From an uncultured Clostridia bacterium (GTDB lineage Bacteria > Bacillota > Clostridia > UBA1381), in assembly GCA_944392335.1 (NCBI GenBank), contig CALXWJ010000039.1, forward strand, positions 1-35,980: 35,980 nt of DNA, in the 5' to 3' direction. Both the position numbers and the translations under genes were made by a program. Numbering within the stretch: position 1 is the first letter of the stretch; each line of letters opens with the position of its first letter. Positions 17,973 to 26,803 of the stretch are shown here, piece after piece. Below the pieces are notes generated by a model. The model had not been told where the DNA came from. It worked only from the letters and a program-made list of their open reading frames with translations, and ran no database searches.

Positions 17973-20972
17973 TTATTTTAAATTTTCAAAAAATCTTACC
18001 ATTGTTGTAATGGCCTGTTCTTTCGTATATGTTCCTTGCGGCTCAAAGCCATTGTCTGTGCCTGTCATAATTCCACGATCAACAACAAAATTAACACCAT
18101 TTACTGCCCAATCAGAAACTCCGTCTATGTTTGTTGTAGGAGCATTTGTATTATATCCCATTACTTCCGCAGCAGCACAAAGCATTTTCGCGGCTTGTTG
18201 ACGTGTTATGTCTCCCAACGGTTCAAATTTATTATTACCAGTTCCATTTATTATACCCATCTTTGCAACTTGTGTTACATAATAGAACAAAACATCATCG
18301 AACTCAACTGTTATTTTCTTATTTACCGTACTTTGTATTTCTTCAAACTTAATCGGATTTTTTAAAGCCATTGTATTATAAAGCAACATACAAAATTCAG
18401 CTCTTGTTATATTATTCTGATAATTATTTTGCATATCCGGCCATAAGAAACCATAATTTTTAGCTTTTTCAACATACTCTTTTGCCCACTCGCTCGGGGT
18501 TTCGGAAACAACATTTCGCAAGTATTTTGAAATATCTATGCCCATTGGATTATACAAATCCCAATCATCCACAGATTCGGTAATATATTGAATAATATTA
18601 ATTCTGTCTTCTTGATTATTTCCTGTCAATTTTGTAATTAAAGCATCATCATAGTGTCTAAAAAATTTTTCAGTCGCTATACAACCATATTTACATAATG
18701 CCTTATAAAAATTAGCACAAGCCATAAAACGAACCGCATTATCTCGTGTTGGATAATCTGCAAATATTGTTTCAGTATTTTTTACTTTAAAATTCATATA
18801 TCCGTCAATTACTGAAACTGCATCCATAAGAAGAATGTCATTTGAAAGTTCATCCTGATTAAATAATCCATTTGATACAAGCTGGGCAGATGCGACTATT
18901 GCTTTTGCAGCATTAACTCCCGGCACAAGTGAAATTAAAGAATCCCAACCATATTGGCCAACATTTTCAAATAATTCTTCGACACCTTCAAAAACTCCTT
19001 CAGCAATTTTATTAACCGCCTTTTCATTTGCCTCTTTTACAGCTTTCATTACAGTATCACATGCTTCCGTTAATTCAGAAACAGTTGATATTTCCTTTAA
19101 CTGTTCCAATGCACAAATCTGCTCTTCTGAAACCAAGCATAATGCTGTTAATTGCTTATATTTGTCATTCATCGCATCAAAGCTGTCTTTTGCAGTAATT
19201 ACTGCGTCTAAAATACTAATATCATTAAAGAATTTATCAACATCAAATCCCTTTTTTATTTCATCTGACAACAGTTTATTTATTTCATCTTCTGCAAACG
19301 AACCAACCTTATTAAGCTTCTTAGCGGCAAATTCAAGATTGTCTAAATACAGGCTGTCTTTTACGGTATCATAGAATGTGTCTGATGTCACCATATCCAT
19401 CAATACTGCTTCATAATAATTTTTACTGTCAAATTCCAAACTAAATGCGTCAATAAAGCTATTTAAATCATTATTCATTTGGGCAGCCACATCAGAAGAC
19501 GAATCGGCGTGAAGTGTCGCAGGATTATTAAATGTATCTATCATATATTTGTATGTAGGATTATCTGCACATATTTTTGCTTTTAATACTAATTCATCTG
19601 AGATCGTATCAGCGATAGCCGCTTCAACGGTTACATCTATTGTTCCGATGTTCTCGCCCTGACAATAATACGTAAGCGTTGCAGTACCCGGACTCATACC
19701 TTGGACAAATGCATCCATAGATGTTAAATATGACACATCACTGCTGTCAAACGGATTGCTTACACCTCCGCAGCTGGAATATTGACTTATGATTTTTACA
19801 ACGTCCTCATTGCTGCTTGTTATATTAAACTCACTACTTGGAATTTCGCTGTAAATACCACCCACATATGACGTAATCCATTTTTGCTCGCCTAATGTTA
19901 TCGTTTGCGCAGAACCTGCCGACAGTGTTGGATTGTTTTCAGGAGTTGGCACTACATTCGGCAACAATTCATCTTTTTTTTCATCTGTTTCGGTTTTATA
20001 GTCATAATGTAATGTGGCTCTATTTAAAATAGAGAAATTGGAACCACCACTAAAATTAATAGATTGCCATTCCTTTGCGCTGCCACTATAATACACATCA
20101 TTTAGCTGGCATCCCCAAAATGCATAATCATCAATAACAGTGAGGCTGCTAGGTATTGTTATGGTTGATAAGCTAGTACACCCATCAAATACGCTCTCTC
20201 CAATACGTTCAACTCCACACCCAAGAAAAACATTAGTTAAACTGATACAATCTCTAAAAGCGGCTGCTTCTATAACACTAACGCCATCACCTATATACAC
20301 GTTTTTTAAGTTTCTACATGAAGAAAAGGCACTCCAGCCTATTTCTTTTATGTTATCAGGAATTGTTACACTTGTTATATTAAAATTAGCAAAAGTACAT
20401 GAATTAATATTTTCAATATTTTCAGGAATCGTTATATCTTCTATCAGTTCACCATTGATATATAGATTTATACCATAAACCAAAGAAGATATCCAACCAT
20501 TTAATGTAATATTGCACCATGATGATAAATCTCTTATATATACATTTCTCAATTCAAAACAATGATCAAACACATCTTTGCCAATATTCAAAATTCCTGT
20601 TCCAAATTTAATATTTTTTAACCAAATACAACTATAAAATGCATTATCTCCTATACTTATCACACTATCGGGAATAGATACATCTGTCAATTGTTGGCAA
20701 TCTCTAAATGCCCAATCGCCAATCTTCGTTATACCACTTTCTATAATTAAATTATTTATAAAGGTGGACCAAGGAGCACGTTCTTCATATGACCAATCCC
20801 ACATATCTCCCGTTCCACTAATCGTCAGCGTACCGTCTTCATCCAGTGTCCATGTAAGATTATCACCGCAAATACCACTGTCAACTATTGCAGCATTAGT
20901 AGTAATTGGCACAAACATAGATATGCTTGATAACATCGCTATCGTCAAAACTAAACTTATTAATCTTTTCAT
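17973..20972 (-). CDS. BspA-type leucine-rich-repeat surface protein with C-terminal SLH domains
   Basis: This is a 999-residue exported protein with signal peptide MKRLISLVLTIAMLSSISMF and an AAGGGGG ribosome site. Residues about 33-55 carry the CGDNLTWTLDEDGTLTISG opening common in BspA-like proteins. Leucine-rich repeats of the LRR_5 type then run to about 310 (ITKIGDWAFRDCQQLTDVSI, VISIGDNAFYSCIWLKNI). The middle is helical and unrecognised. The last 200 residues hold three SLH repeats with the usual GxxNG/GxxxxFxP pattern (MGIINGTGNNKFEPLGDITR). Proteins of this type are anchored on the wall and often bind host or microbial partners. It is the last gene of the second surface cluster. Confidence 0.85.
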   Translation of the reverse strand: MKRLISLVLTIAMLSSISMFVPITTNAAIVDSGICGDNLTWTLDEDGTLTISGTGDMWDWSYEERAPWSTFINNLIIESGITKIGDWAFRDCQQLTDVSIPDSVISIGDNAFYSCIWLKNIKFGTGILNIGKDVFDHCFELRNVYIRDLSSWCNITLNGWISSLVYGINLYINGELIEDITIPENIENINSCTFANFNITSVTIPDNIKEIGWSAFSSCRNLKNVYIGDGVSVIEAAAFRDCISLTNVFLGCGVERIGESVFDGCTSLSTITIPSSLTVIDDYAFWGCQLNDVYYSGSAKEWQSINFSGGSNFSILNRATLHYDYKTETDEKKDELLPNVVPTPENNPTLSAGSAQTITLGEQKWITSYVGGIYSEIPSSEFNITSSNEDVVKIISQYSSCGGVSNPFDSSDVSYLTSMDAFVQGMSPGTATLTYYCQGENIGTIDVTVEAAIADTISDELVLKAKICADNPTYKYMIDTFNNPATLHADSSSDVAAQMNNDLNSFIDAFSLEFDSKNYYEAVLMDMVTSDTFYDTVKDSLYLDNLEFAAKKLNKVGSFAEDEINKLLSDEIKKGFDVDKFFNDISILDAVITAKDSFDAMNDKYKQLTALCLVSEEQICALEQLKEISTVSELTEACDTVMKAVKEANEKAVNKIAEGVFEGVEELFENVGQYGWDSLISLVPGVNAAKAIVASAQLVSNGLFNQDELSNDILLMDAVSVIDGYMNFKVKNTETIFADYPTRDNAVRFMACANFYKALCKYGCIATEKFFRHYDDALITKLTGNNQEDRINIIQYITESVDDWDLYNPMGIDISKYLRNVVSETPSEWAKEYVEKAKNYGFLWPDMQNNYQNNITRAEFCMLLYNTMALKNPIKFEEIQSTVNKKITVEFDDVLFYYVTQVAKMGIINGTGNNKFEPLGDITRQQAAKMLCAAAEVMGYNTNAPTTNIDGVSDWAVNGVNFVVDRGIMTGTDNGFEPQGTYTKEQAITTMVRFFENLK

Positions 20973-20992
20973 TTTTTAATTCCCCCTTATAC

Positions 20993-21232
20993 TTAAAAAT
21001 CAGAATATCCGCCATAATGTTGATCTGATTCCAAGCACCAAGTATATTTTGCTTTCAGTTGCCCGTCTTCATAGAAGTAAATTCTTGCAACCCACTCACC
21101 TATAGCCGGTAAAAATTCTGTTTCGATTGTATATGTAATTGTATCTCGTACCGGTATGTCAAGATTTGTTATCGCTTTTTGAATTAGGTATTCTTCATCA
21201 TATTATGGCGCAGTATTGTCAGCCATTTCAGA
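20993..21232 (-). pseudogene. Decayed C-terminal extension of the upstream leucine-rich-repeat gene
   Basis: The reading frame of the gene ending at 21233 continues in phase past its TAG. It meets a second stop (TAA, 21203-21205) after 10 codons and then stays open for about 69 codons to a final TAA at 20993-20995. The open stretch (LDIPVRDTITY, IYFYEDGQLKAKYTWCLES) is clearly related to the C-terminus of the transglutaminase-like neighbour (LNIPERESIS, VRFYENDEEMASASWCIES). This is therefore a real former protein domain cut off by two nonsense changes. No ribosome site supports it as an independent gene. Confidence 0.65.
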
Positions 21233-22981
21233 CTAAGAACAAATATCTACTGTATTTGTCTCACCATTCCAGTTCACAGTTAACTCTAATGATTCCGATA
21301 TAGCTCTGACCGGGACAAGCGCTCTATCCTCAACAATACAAGCAGGAGAGTCCAATTCTACAACTGTATCATTTACATACATTTTTGCTTCACCGATAGT
21401 CAAAATGATAGTTTTATCATCTTTATGTGCTGTTACGGTACTTGTATCACCGTTCCATTCAACTGTGGCACCGAGCGCTTCAAATATGGCCCGCATAGGC
21501 ACCATAGTTCTGTCATTGATAAGCTGCGGTGGCACGTCAAATTCAATTTGTTTTCCATCAAGAATAACTGCAATATTACTTTCAGTTTCTAAAGATATTG
21601 TAAGATTATCTCCGCAGACTCCACTTTTGGCAAAAGAGTAAAGAGTGCTTTCTCCATATAATGTTTGATCTGTTGTTCCTTCGATTAAAGATTCCCATTG
21701 TTCTTTAGTACCATTATAATACAAGTACGGAATTTCCCAATTATAATGCCTAAGACTTGAAAAAAATGCTGAATAGTCCAAATTATTTATGGTAGATGGT
21801 ATATGAATACTTTCTAATTTACAGCCGCTTGCAAATGCCGATCCAAGTGTTGTAACTCCCTCCGGTATAATAAGCTCACTAATATTCCCGCATTGATCGA
21901 AAGCCCTTTCGCATATTATTTCCGTTCCGTCAGCAATCTTAACAGTCCCTGATTTATTCAATGCCGGAGGGCATATAACTAGTTGCTTTCCGTCTTTACT
22001 GTAAATAATCCCATCAACTGATTTAAAATGGCCATTTGCGGCAATATTTATATTTTTTAAGTTATAACACAAAGAAAAGGCAGCATCCATTGTTTTAAGA
22101 GATGAGGGTATTGTAACACTTTCCAAATTTATATTTTCGGAAAACGCCTGTATGCCAATATATTCAATTCCATTCCCTAAATATATGTTTTTAAACTCAT
22201 TTATGTAAAAAGCTTGTTCCCCTACATAGCGTATCGAATCCGGTAAAACCAGATTATCCATGCAAGTTACTCTAAAAGCCTCTTTTCCTATGCTGATAAG
22301 TCCTTCCGGAAAGTCTAAAGTGCTTAAAGAACCACATCTAAAGGTAAACGAATAATCTCCTATAGTTTTAATCGACTTTGGGAATATCAACGATGTAAAA
22401 TTTCCACCATATTCATAATAAAAAGAGTAATTTCCTATGTGGGTAATATTGACGTCAAATATTACGGATTTTATATACCGCGTATACCCATACCAAGGAG
22501 GTCGTGTACTTTTTTCCTTCCCATAATCATACATATCGCCACTACCTGTTATTGTTAATGTTCCGTTATTATCGAATGAATAATACACATTATCTCCGCA
22601 TTTGCCGGAATCTGAAAAAATTTCTATACTAATTGTATATTTTCCGTCAATAGCAACACCATCAGAATTACTGAATGTTGCTGTAAATGGGATTACATCT
22701 CCGGCAGATATATTTAAAAATATATTACGAACACCTTTTCCATTGTATCCGCCTCCATTGCCATATTGAATATTATGCTCATAGTCATCATATCCATCAA
22801 GAGAAATAGAAATTTTATAAAGGGCTGTTTGATCCGAAAGTATTGTAATGGTTTCTCCTGTATTAAGCTGATACTCACCTACCCCTGCATTCTCTATATT
22901 TTCAGCCTGTACGTTAATAGAAACACACATAAATGCTATAAACAAACATGCAAAAAATAATGTCCCAACTGATTTTTTCAT
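21233..22981 (-). CDS. Leucine-rich-repeat surface protein with stalk domain, C-terminally shortened
   Basis: The protein has 582 residues when started at the ATG at 22981. GTGAGG lies about ten bases upstream and a signal peptide follows (MKKSVGTLFFACLFIAFMC). The in-frame ATG at 23014 would overlap the preceding gene and lacks a signal-like start. An N-terminal beta domain (about 25-120) is followed by a BspA-like opening (CGDNVYYSFDNNGTLTITG) and LRR_5 repeats (about 150-440). A copper-amine-oxidase-N-like stalk domain covers about 470-582, with two PxxxxRxxVPxRAI-type motifs (NDRTMVPMRAIFEALG, EDRALVPVRAISESLE). It is probably displayed on the surface. It ends at a TAG beyond which a former domain can still be read, so the protein is probably shorter than its ancestor. 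Confidence 0.8.
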   Translation of the reverse strand: MKKSVGTLFFACLFIAFMCVSINVQAENIENAGVGEYQLNTGETITILSDQTALYKISISLDGYDDYEHNIQYGNGGGYNGKGVRNIFLNISAGDVIPFTATFSNSDGVAIDGKYTISIEIFSDSGKCGDNVYYSFDNNGTLTITGSGDMYDYGKEKSTRPPWYGYTRYIKSVIFDVNITHIGNYSFYYEYGGNFTSLIFPKSIKTIGDYSFTFRCGSLSTLDFPEGLISIGKEAFRVTCMDNLVLPDSIRYVGEQAFYINEFKNIYLGNGIEYIGIQAFSENINLESVTIPSSLKTMDAAFSLCYNLKNINIAANGHFKSVDGIIYSKDGKQLVICPPALNKSGTVKIADGTEIICERAFDQCGNISELIIPEGVTTLGSAFASGCKLESIHIPSTINNLDYSAFFSSLRHYNWEIPYLYYNGTKEQWESLIEGTTDQTLYGESTLYSFAKSGVCGDNLTISLETESNIAVILDGKQIEFDVPPQLINDRTMVPMRAIFEALGATVEWNGDTSTVTAHKDDKTIILTIGEAKMYVNDTVVELDSPACIVEDRALVPVRAISESLELTVNWNGETNTVDICS

Positions 22982-23000
22982 TTTGAATACCTCACAATTT

Positions 23001-25127
23001 TTAATAATTTTCAAATTCCGAAAATCTTGTATAAAACTGCTTGCTTTCTATGCACCATGAAGCAGATGCCATTTCTTCATCATTTTCATAAAATCTAACC
23101 CACACTATATATTCCTGTAATTCTTCATCAAATTTGGGAATAGAAACAACACAAGAAATGCTTTCTCGCTCAGGTATATTTAATTCTTCTTCTGCTGCAT
23201 ATATTATTTCTGTAATATTATAATGTATTCCATCTATAATACGATCTCCATTGTCCTCACTTTGAGTATAATCCACTGCTTCTGCTAAATCAACTTCACT
23301 CAAATTGTGTTTATAATCCACTGGGCAAAATGGTATTTTAATTTCCATCGTAGAACCGAACATATTCTCTCCGTATTCACTGCCACCCCATTTATGGTCA
23401 ACAGCAATTGTATCATCAGATACAAGGAAATAATCATATCTTAAAATATCAGCACCAACGGGGTCATCCCAGGTTACATCAACATGATAGTATCCGTCAT
23501 CTATTTTTACAATATTCCAAGCATGTCCAAGTCCCCATGATGGGGTATCGTCTTCATAGACAATGCCTTTAGCGTCCCCGAAAACAAGCCAACAGTCTAA
23601 TCCGAAATATTCACATAAATATTGATACGTATATGCATAATCATTACAAACACCTTTTCCTTCATATAAACTCATATATACAAAATTGCCATTCTTATCA
23701 CTATTTTCAACAAAGTCATAATCATATTCCATGTTTTCTACTAAATAATCGTGTATGATTTTATATTTATCATAAGTTGTTTCGACATTGTTTAGTTTGG
23801 ACTCTATAAATTGAATTTTTTGTTTTATTGTTTCATATACTTTTAACGCATCTTGATAATTAAATTCATCATCCAAATATAGATACATGGGCATCAATGG
23901 AAAAAGTATAGCTTCTTCAACATTTATATCATACAAAAAACTATCATCTTTGATTTTAATCGCTGGCAAACTTAGGTTTTTTAAATTCTTTAAATTACCA
24001 ATTTCAGAAAAATCATTAAGTTCAATGTTTTGAGAATAAAGACTCAAGCTATCAATATTAGGAGTATAGACCAAATCCTTCAAACTCTTAAGCTTTATAT
24101 TATCCGGCAAATACCGTGTTGACAATCCCGTTATTTTTTGCAGCATTTCATTAGAAATTTTTCCAATATATATTACGCAATCGTTATTTGGATATCCATT
24201 TGGAAGGCTCATACGAACGCATAATTCAAAAGCAAATCCGGTAAATTCCACTTCACTGTTAGAAATCACTGCCAAGTCAGTTATATTATTAATATCATTT
24301 TCGAACTCAATGGCTTTTAGATTAGCAAGTTTGTCAATATCCGAAACGCTTGTTAATTTCTTTCCATTTGGTACATCATATAGAAGTAACGAGGTTATTT
24401 CATCTAATAATTCTGTAGTTAATTTTCCATCATACGTAGTACCCCATTCGTAATTCAGGTCGAGGGCTATAGCTCTACGCACAGAATACTCAAAAGCTGC
24501 ATCACGAAAAACAATATCATTTTTTTTAATTTGATCCGAATTATTTTCATATATTCTGTATGTTAATAATATTGCTTGCTCACAAGTGGTGTTTCCTAAC
24601 GGATCTATTTTATTTTCTCCGACACCTTTAATTATGTTATTATCAAAGGCATATTGAACAGAAGATAAGGCCCAGTCCGAAATATCCTCTATATCCGCAA
24701 ATTGTGTTACATTATAGTTATGTATATCTGCACTTTCTATTGAAATATCTATACATCGTGTAAGCATAACGCAAATCTCCTGTCGAGTAATAAAAGTATT
24801 TGGAGAAAAAAGATTATCCGTCACACCTTTTACAATACCCAATTGATATGCTTTTAATATTTCTTCATTGTCAGTATCATCAAATACATCATTTGTCTTG
24901 ATTTCATTAGTATTAGTAATGCTTTCATACAACTTCATCACCAGTTCGCAAAATTGCTCTCGTGTTATATTTTCTTGATAATTTTCTGTTACGCTATTTG
25001 TTATGATTCCAGCGTTTTTTGCACCTTCAATTTCTTTTTCCGCCCAATCAGACGGTGCTGAATCAGCAAATGCAACAGTAGAAACTAATAATAAAATCGT
25101 AGTTAATATGCCAATTATTTCTTTCAT
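23001..25127 (-). CDS. SLH-anchored transglutaminase-like protein
   Basis: The protein has 708 residues when started at the ATG at 25127. An alternative ATG at 25139 overlaps the preceding stop as TAATG, but the later start begins the signal peptide directly (MKEIIGILTTILLLVSTVAF). Three SLH repeats occupy about 20-195, at the N-terminus. A weakly leucine-rich region follows (about 280-430). A transglutaminase-like domain at about 450-570 has the full triad: Cys in GKGVCNDYAY (near 493), His in GHAWNIV (near 533) and Asp in HVDVTWDDP (near 549). A C-terminal module of about 75 residues is shared with the decayed end of the next gene. Family members are proteases, amidases or cross-linking enzymes, so wall-surface protein processing or cross-linking is inferred. 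The gene is translationally coupled to the gene before it. Confidence 0.85.
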   Translation of the reverse strand: MKEIIGILTTILLLVSTVAFADSAPSDWAEKEIEGAKNAGIITNSVTENYQENITREQFCELVMKLYESITNTNEIKTNDVFDDTDNEEILKAYQLGIVKGVTDNLFSPNTFITRQEICVMLTRCIDISIESADIHNYNVTQFADIEDISDWALSSVQYAFDNNIIKGVGENKIDPLGNTTCEQAILLTYRIYENNSDQIKKNDIVFRDAAFEYSVRRAIALDLNYEWGTTYDGKLTTELLDEITSLLLYDVPNGKKLTSVSDIDKLANLKAIEFENDINNITDLAVISNSEVEFTGFAFELCVRMSLPNGYPNNDCVIYIGKISNEMLQKITGLSTRYLPDNIKLKSLKDLVYTPNIDSLSLYSQNIELNDFSEIGNLKNLKNLSLPAIKIKDDSFLYDINVEEAILFPLMPMYLYLDDEFNYQDALKVYETIKQKIQFIESKLNNVETTYDKYKIIHDYLVENMEYDYDFVENSDKNGNFVYMSLYEGKGVCNDYAYTYQYLCEYFGLDCWLVFGDAKGIVYEDDTPSWGLGHAWNIVKIDDGYYHVDVTWDDPVGADILRYDYFLVSDDTIAVDHKWGGSEYGENMFGSTMEIKIPFCPVDYKHNLSEVDLAEAVDYTQSEDNGDRIIDGIHYNITEIIYAAEEELNIPERESISCVVSIPKFDEELQEYIVWVRFYENDEEMASASWCIESKQFYTRFSEFENY

Positions 25128-25138
25128 TGATATCACCA

Positions 25139-25831
25139 TTATTTCACTGTCATATTTCCAATACCTATTCCATAGTCACTACCGCTAAAATATTCATTTG
25201 CAACAATTTTAAGCTGTAAACCGTAGCTTACCGGAATAGAGACTTTCTTAGGCATACATTCCGGTTCAAGCTCTATCTCTTCAACCACCTTACCGTCAAC
25301 CACAAACGAAACACTTTTACTTCCTTGTTCATTATCTGTATGTCCTACAGTACATTCTATAGCGGAATATTTGCTGTTCAGATTAAAAAGCGCATATGAA
25401 CCATAATATGATAATGTTATTCCGTCACTGTACTTTTCTCCCGCCATGCTGAAACTCTTGCCGTTTGAAGCTAAGTAAGTATTGCAACCGTTTTCGTCAT
25501 ATGGCGGGCATTCCTCAATAAAAGAAGTTCCATCAGCAACCAGATTATCCCACAAATATACACTTTTGGTTGCGCCGTCCCATGTTACCTGCATATCCGC
25601 CAAATTTGCCGTACCACGCACCGGCATATATGTTGTACCGTTGTAAATAAACGGCTCAATAATACTTCCGTTTGCGTCTTTCAGTTCGCAAAGTACATTA
25701 TCTTTATAAACTTTAATGTTATCATACATAACCTCAATATTTTCCAAAGCTGTTTTTGCAAAAACAGCTCCGCCAGTCAACAGCGTCCCTACTAATACTC
25801 CTACTATTAAACCTTGCATTCTTTCTTTCAT
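25139..25831 (-). CDS. Exported stalk-domain protein with NPCBM-like C-terminus
   Basis: This 230-residue protein has a membrane or signal segment at about 6-25 (GLIVGVLVGTLLTGGAVFA). A stalk domain at about 35-95 contains FIYNGTTYMPVRG, a motif of copper-amine-oxidase-N-type modules. A beta-sandwich resembling NPCBM carbohydrate-binding domains covers about 105-230 (GEKYSDGITL, YSAIECTVGH, FVVDGKVV). GGAGGG lies about eight bases before the ATG. It is the first gene of the second surface cluster and its stop overlaps the next start by one base. A surface binding or mechanical stalk role is inferred. The region upstream is the TetR pseudogene, so its promoter is uncertain; a weak TTGATA-15-TATTAT pair overlaps the pseudogene end. 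Confidence 0.7.
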   Translation of the reverse strand: MKERMQGLIVGVLVGTLLTGGAVFAKTALENIEVMYDNIKVYKDNVLCELKDANGSIIEPFIYNGTTYMPVRGTANLADMQVTWDGATKSVYLWDNLVADGTSFIEECPPYDENGCNTYLASNGKSFSMAGEKYSDGITLSYYGSYALFNLNSKYSAIECTVGHTDNEQGSKSVSFVVDGKVVEEIELEPECMPKKVSIPVSYGLQLKIVANEYFSGSDYGIGIGNMTVK

Positions 25832-25874
25832 GATAAAACCCTCCGTTTTCCTTTAATTTTGCTAACAAATAATA

Positions 25875-26422
25875 CTATACATCCGCTTGTATCAACTCAT
25901 AAATACGTTGCATTTCCACTTTAACTTTGTTCTTATCTTCCCATATTATATAATCTAAAACGGCAGAAACAAAAAGATAAATCTTCGGCTTTAATTTTTC
26001 TATATCGTAATGATTTCATCTGCCATTTTGACTGTAAGCATATCATAGGATTCAAATAACGTATTTGCTCTCTCATCAAAGCTCCGCATTGTCTGCTTGT
26101 AGCAATCTGATATATAAACCCTTAATTCGTCCTTATGTTTAATAATCTGTCCGGGAAAATAATTAAACATTTTCTGTCAATTTGAAGTATTTGCAAATGC
26201 AAAGTTGAACAAGTCTTCCGTAACATTTTTGAGTTCATAAAATGTTGCGTTCAAAATCATTTCATCTCTGCCTTCAAACCAATAATATATGCTTCCGCTT
26301 AAAACCCCGATTTCCTTACAAAGATTTTTAACTGACGCATTTTCCAACCCCTTATCTACAAGATATTGAAAACACGCCTCCATAATTTCTTTTCATATGT
26401 CTCGCCCATACGGTTCTCTCAT
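25875..26422 (-). pseudogene. Broken TetR-family regulator gene
   Basis: When lesions are ignored the frame gives about 182 residues, the normal TetR length. A helix-turn-helix is visible (NASVKNLCKEIGVLSGSIYY, then WFEGRDEMIL), and the C-terminal part (KIYLFVSAVLDYIIWEDK) also fits the family. Three lesions are seen. One TGA (26393-26395) follows nine codons after the ATG at 26422. A second TGA (26177-26179) lies in the middle. A one-base frame change near 26006-26014 is needed to reach the end at 25875. The internal ATG at 26383 opens only a 68-codon fragment with the DNA-binding domain. TetR genes of this type often control drug-efflux pumps, such as the MMPL gene now about 7 kb away. Confidence 0.75.
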
Positions 26423-26460
26423 CCATAGCCCCCTTCTTTCCTGTAGTGTAATCTTTATTG

Positions 26461-26489
26461 ATTATAGAACCCTATATAATCAAATGAAA
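26461..26489 (-). promoter_or_regulatory. Possible relic promoter of the TetR gene
   Basis: On the minus strand TTTCAT (26489-26484) is followed after 17 bases by TATAAT (26466-26461), with GAAGGGGG and the ATG at 26422 further on. The -35 box is weak. Confidence 0.35.
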
Positions 26490-26503
26490 AAAATATGATT
26501 ACT

Positions 26504-26522
26504 ACATAATCAAAATTATGTG
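26504..26522 (+). repeat. Left 19-base inverted repeat
   Basis: ACATAATCAAAATTATGTG. Within it ACATAA and TTATGT are inverted arms around a six-base TCAAAA centre, the general plan of a tyrosine recombinase crossover site. It is exactly inverse to 26776-26794. Confidence 0.8.
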
Positions 26523-26698
26523 ATAAACATGTTGCAATAAAATAAATTTAATTTGATATTTTGTTTTTTTAAAGAACAGTAATTGCTATTAAACTGCATA
26601 CTAATTAGACCAATAGAAGAAATTGCTCAATTGGTCTGTTTTGTTGTGATTTTTTTTAATTTTATGTTTATGTTTTTTCTGCTTTTCATCACAAATCA

Positions 26699-26727
26699 TT
26701 GACTTTCTTCGCTTAATGTGATATAAT
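26699..26727 (+). promoter_or_regulatory. Strong rightward promoter inside the inverted-repeat segment
   Basis: TTGACT (26699-26704), a 17-base spacer and TATAAT (26722-26727) are preceded by TGA directly before the -10 box, giving an extended -10 element. No gene follows it on the plus strand. A transcript would meet the hairpin at 26772-26803 after about 70 bases. Confidence 0.7.
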
Positions 26728-26771
26728 GTCCAAAACTATTAAGATGCTTTTGCTTACAAATCTCAATATGT

Positions 26772-26803
26772 AAACCACATAATTTTGATTATGTGGTTTT
26801 TTT
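26772..26803 (+). terminator. Hairpin terminator overlapping the right inverted repeat
   Basis: AAACCACATAA (26772-26782) pairs perfectly with TTATGTGGTTT (26789-26799) around a six-base loop, and seven T follow on the plus strand. It would stop the rightward promoter at 26699. The stem reaches beyond the inverted repeat on both sides, so inversion of the segment would shorten it. Confidence 0.6.
26776..26794 (-). repeat. Right 19-base inverted repeat
   Basis: Reads ACATAATCAAAATTATGTG on the minus strand, identical to 26504-26522. The non-palindromic TCAAAA centre fixes the two copies as inverted rather than direct. Confidence 0.8.

Larger units (their letters stand above)
26504..26794. other. 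Candidate invertible promoter segment
   Basis: A 253-base interior (26523-26775) is bounded by perfect 19-base inverted repeats. The interior holds a strong rightward promoter (26699-26727), a hairpin AGACCAAT..ATTGGTCT (26606-26637), and no open reading frame. A tyrosine recombinase gene begins its 3' end at 26802, only 7 bases from the right repeat. This is the layout of phase-variable promoter switches. In the orientation seen, the promoter points away from the surface operon at 25831. After inversion it would sit near 26576 and read toward that operon through the TetR relic. The alternative is that the repeats are TetR operators. Confidence 0.5.

Noticed and set aside
26177-26383. Short open frame as a functional TetR gene
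   Set aside because: It holds only the DNA-binding half; the same frame continues before and after through stop codons to full family length, so it is part of a pseudogene.
26177-26395. Recoding of TGA as an amino acid, suggested by two in-frame TGA codons in the TetR gene
   Set aside because: The AraC gene in this window ends in TGA, tryptophan is encoded by TGG throughout, and the TetR gene also has a frameshift; ordinary decay explains it.
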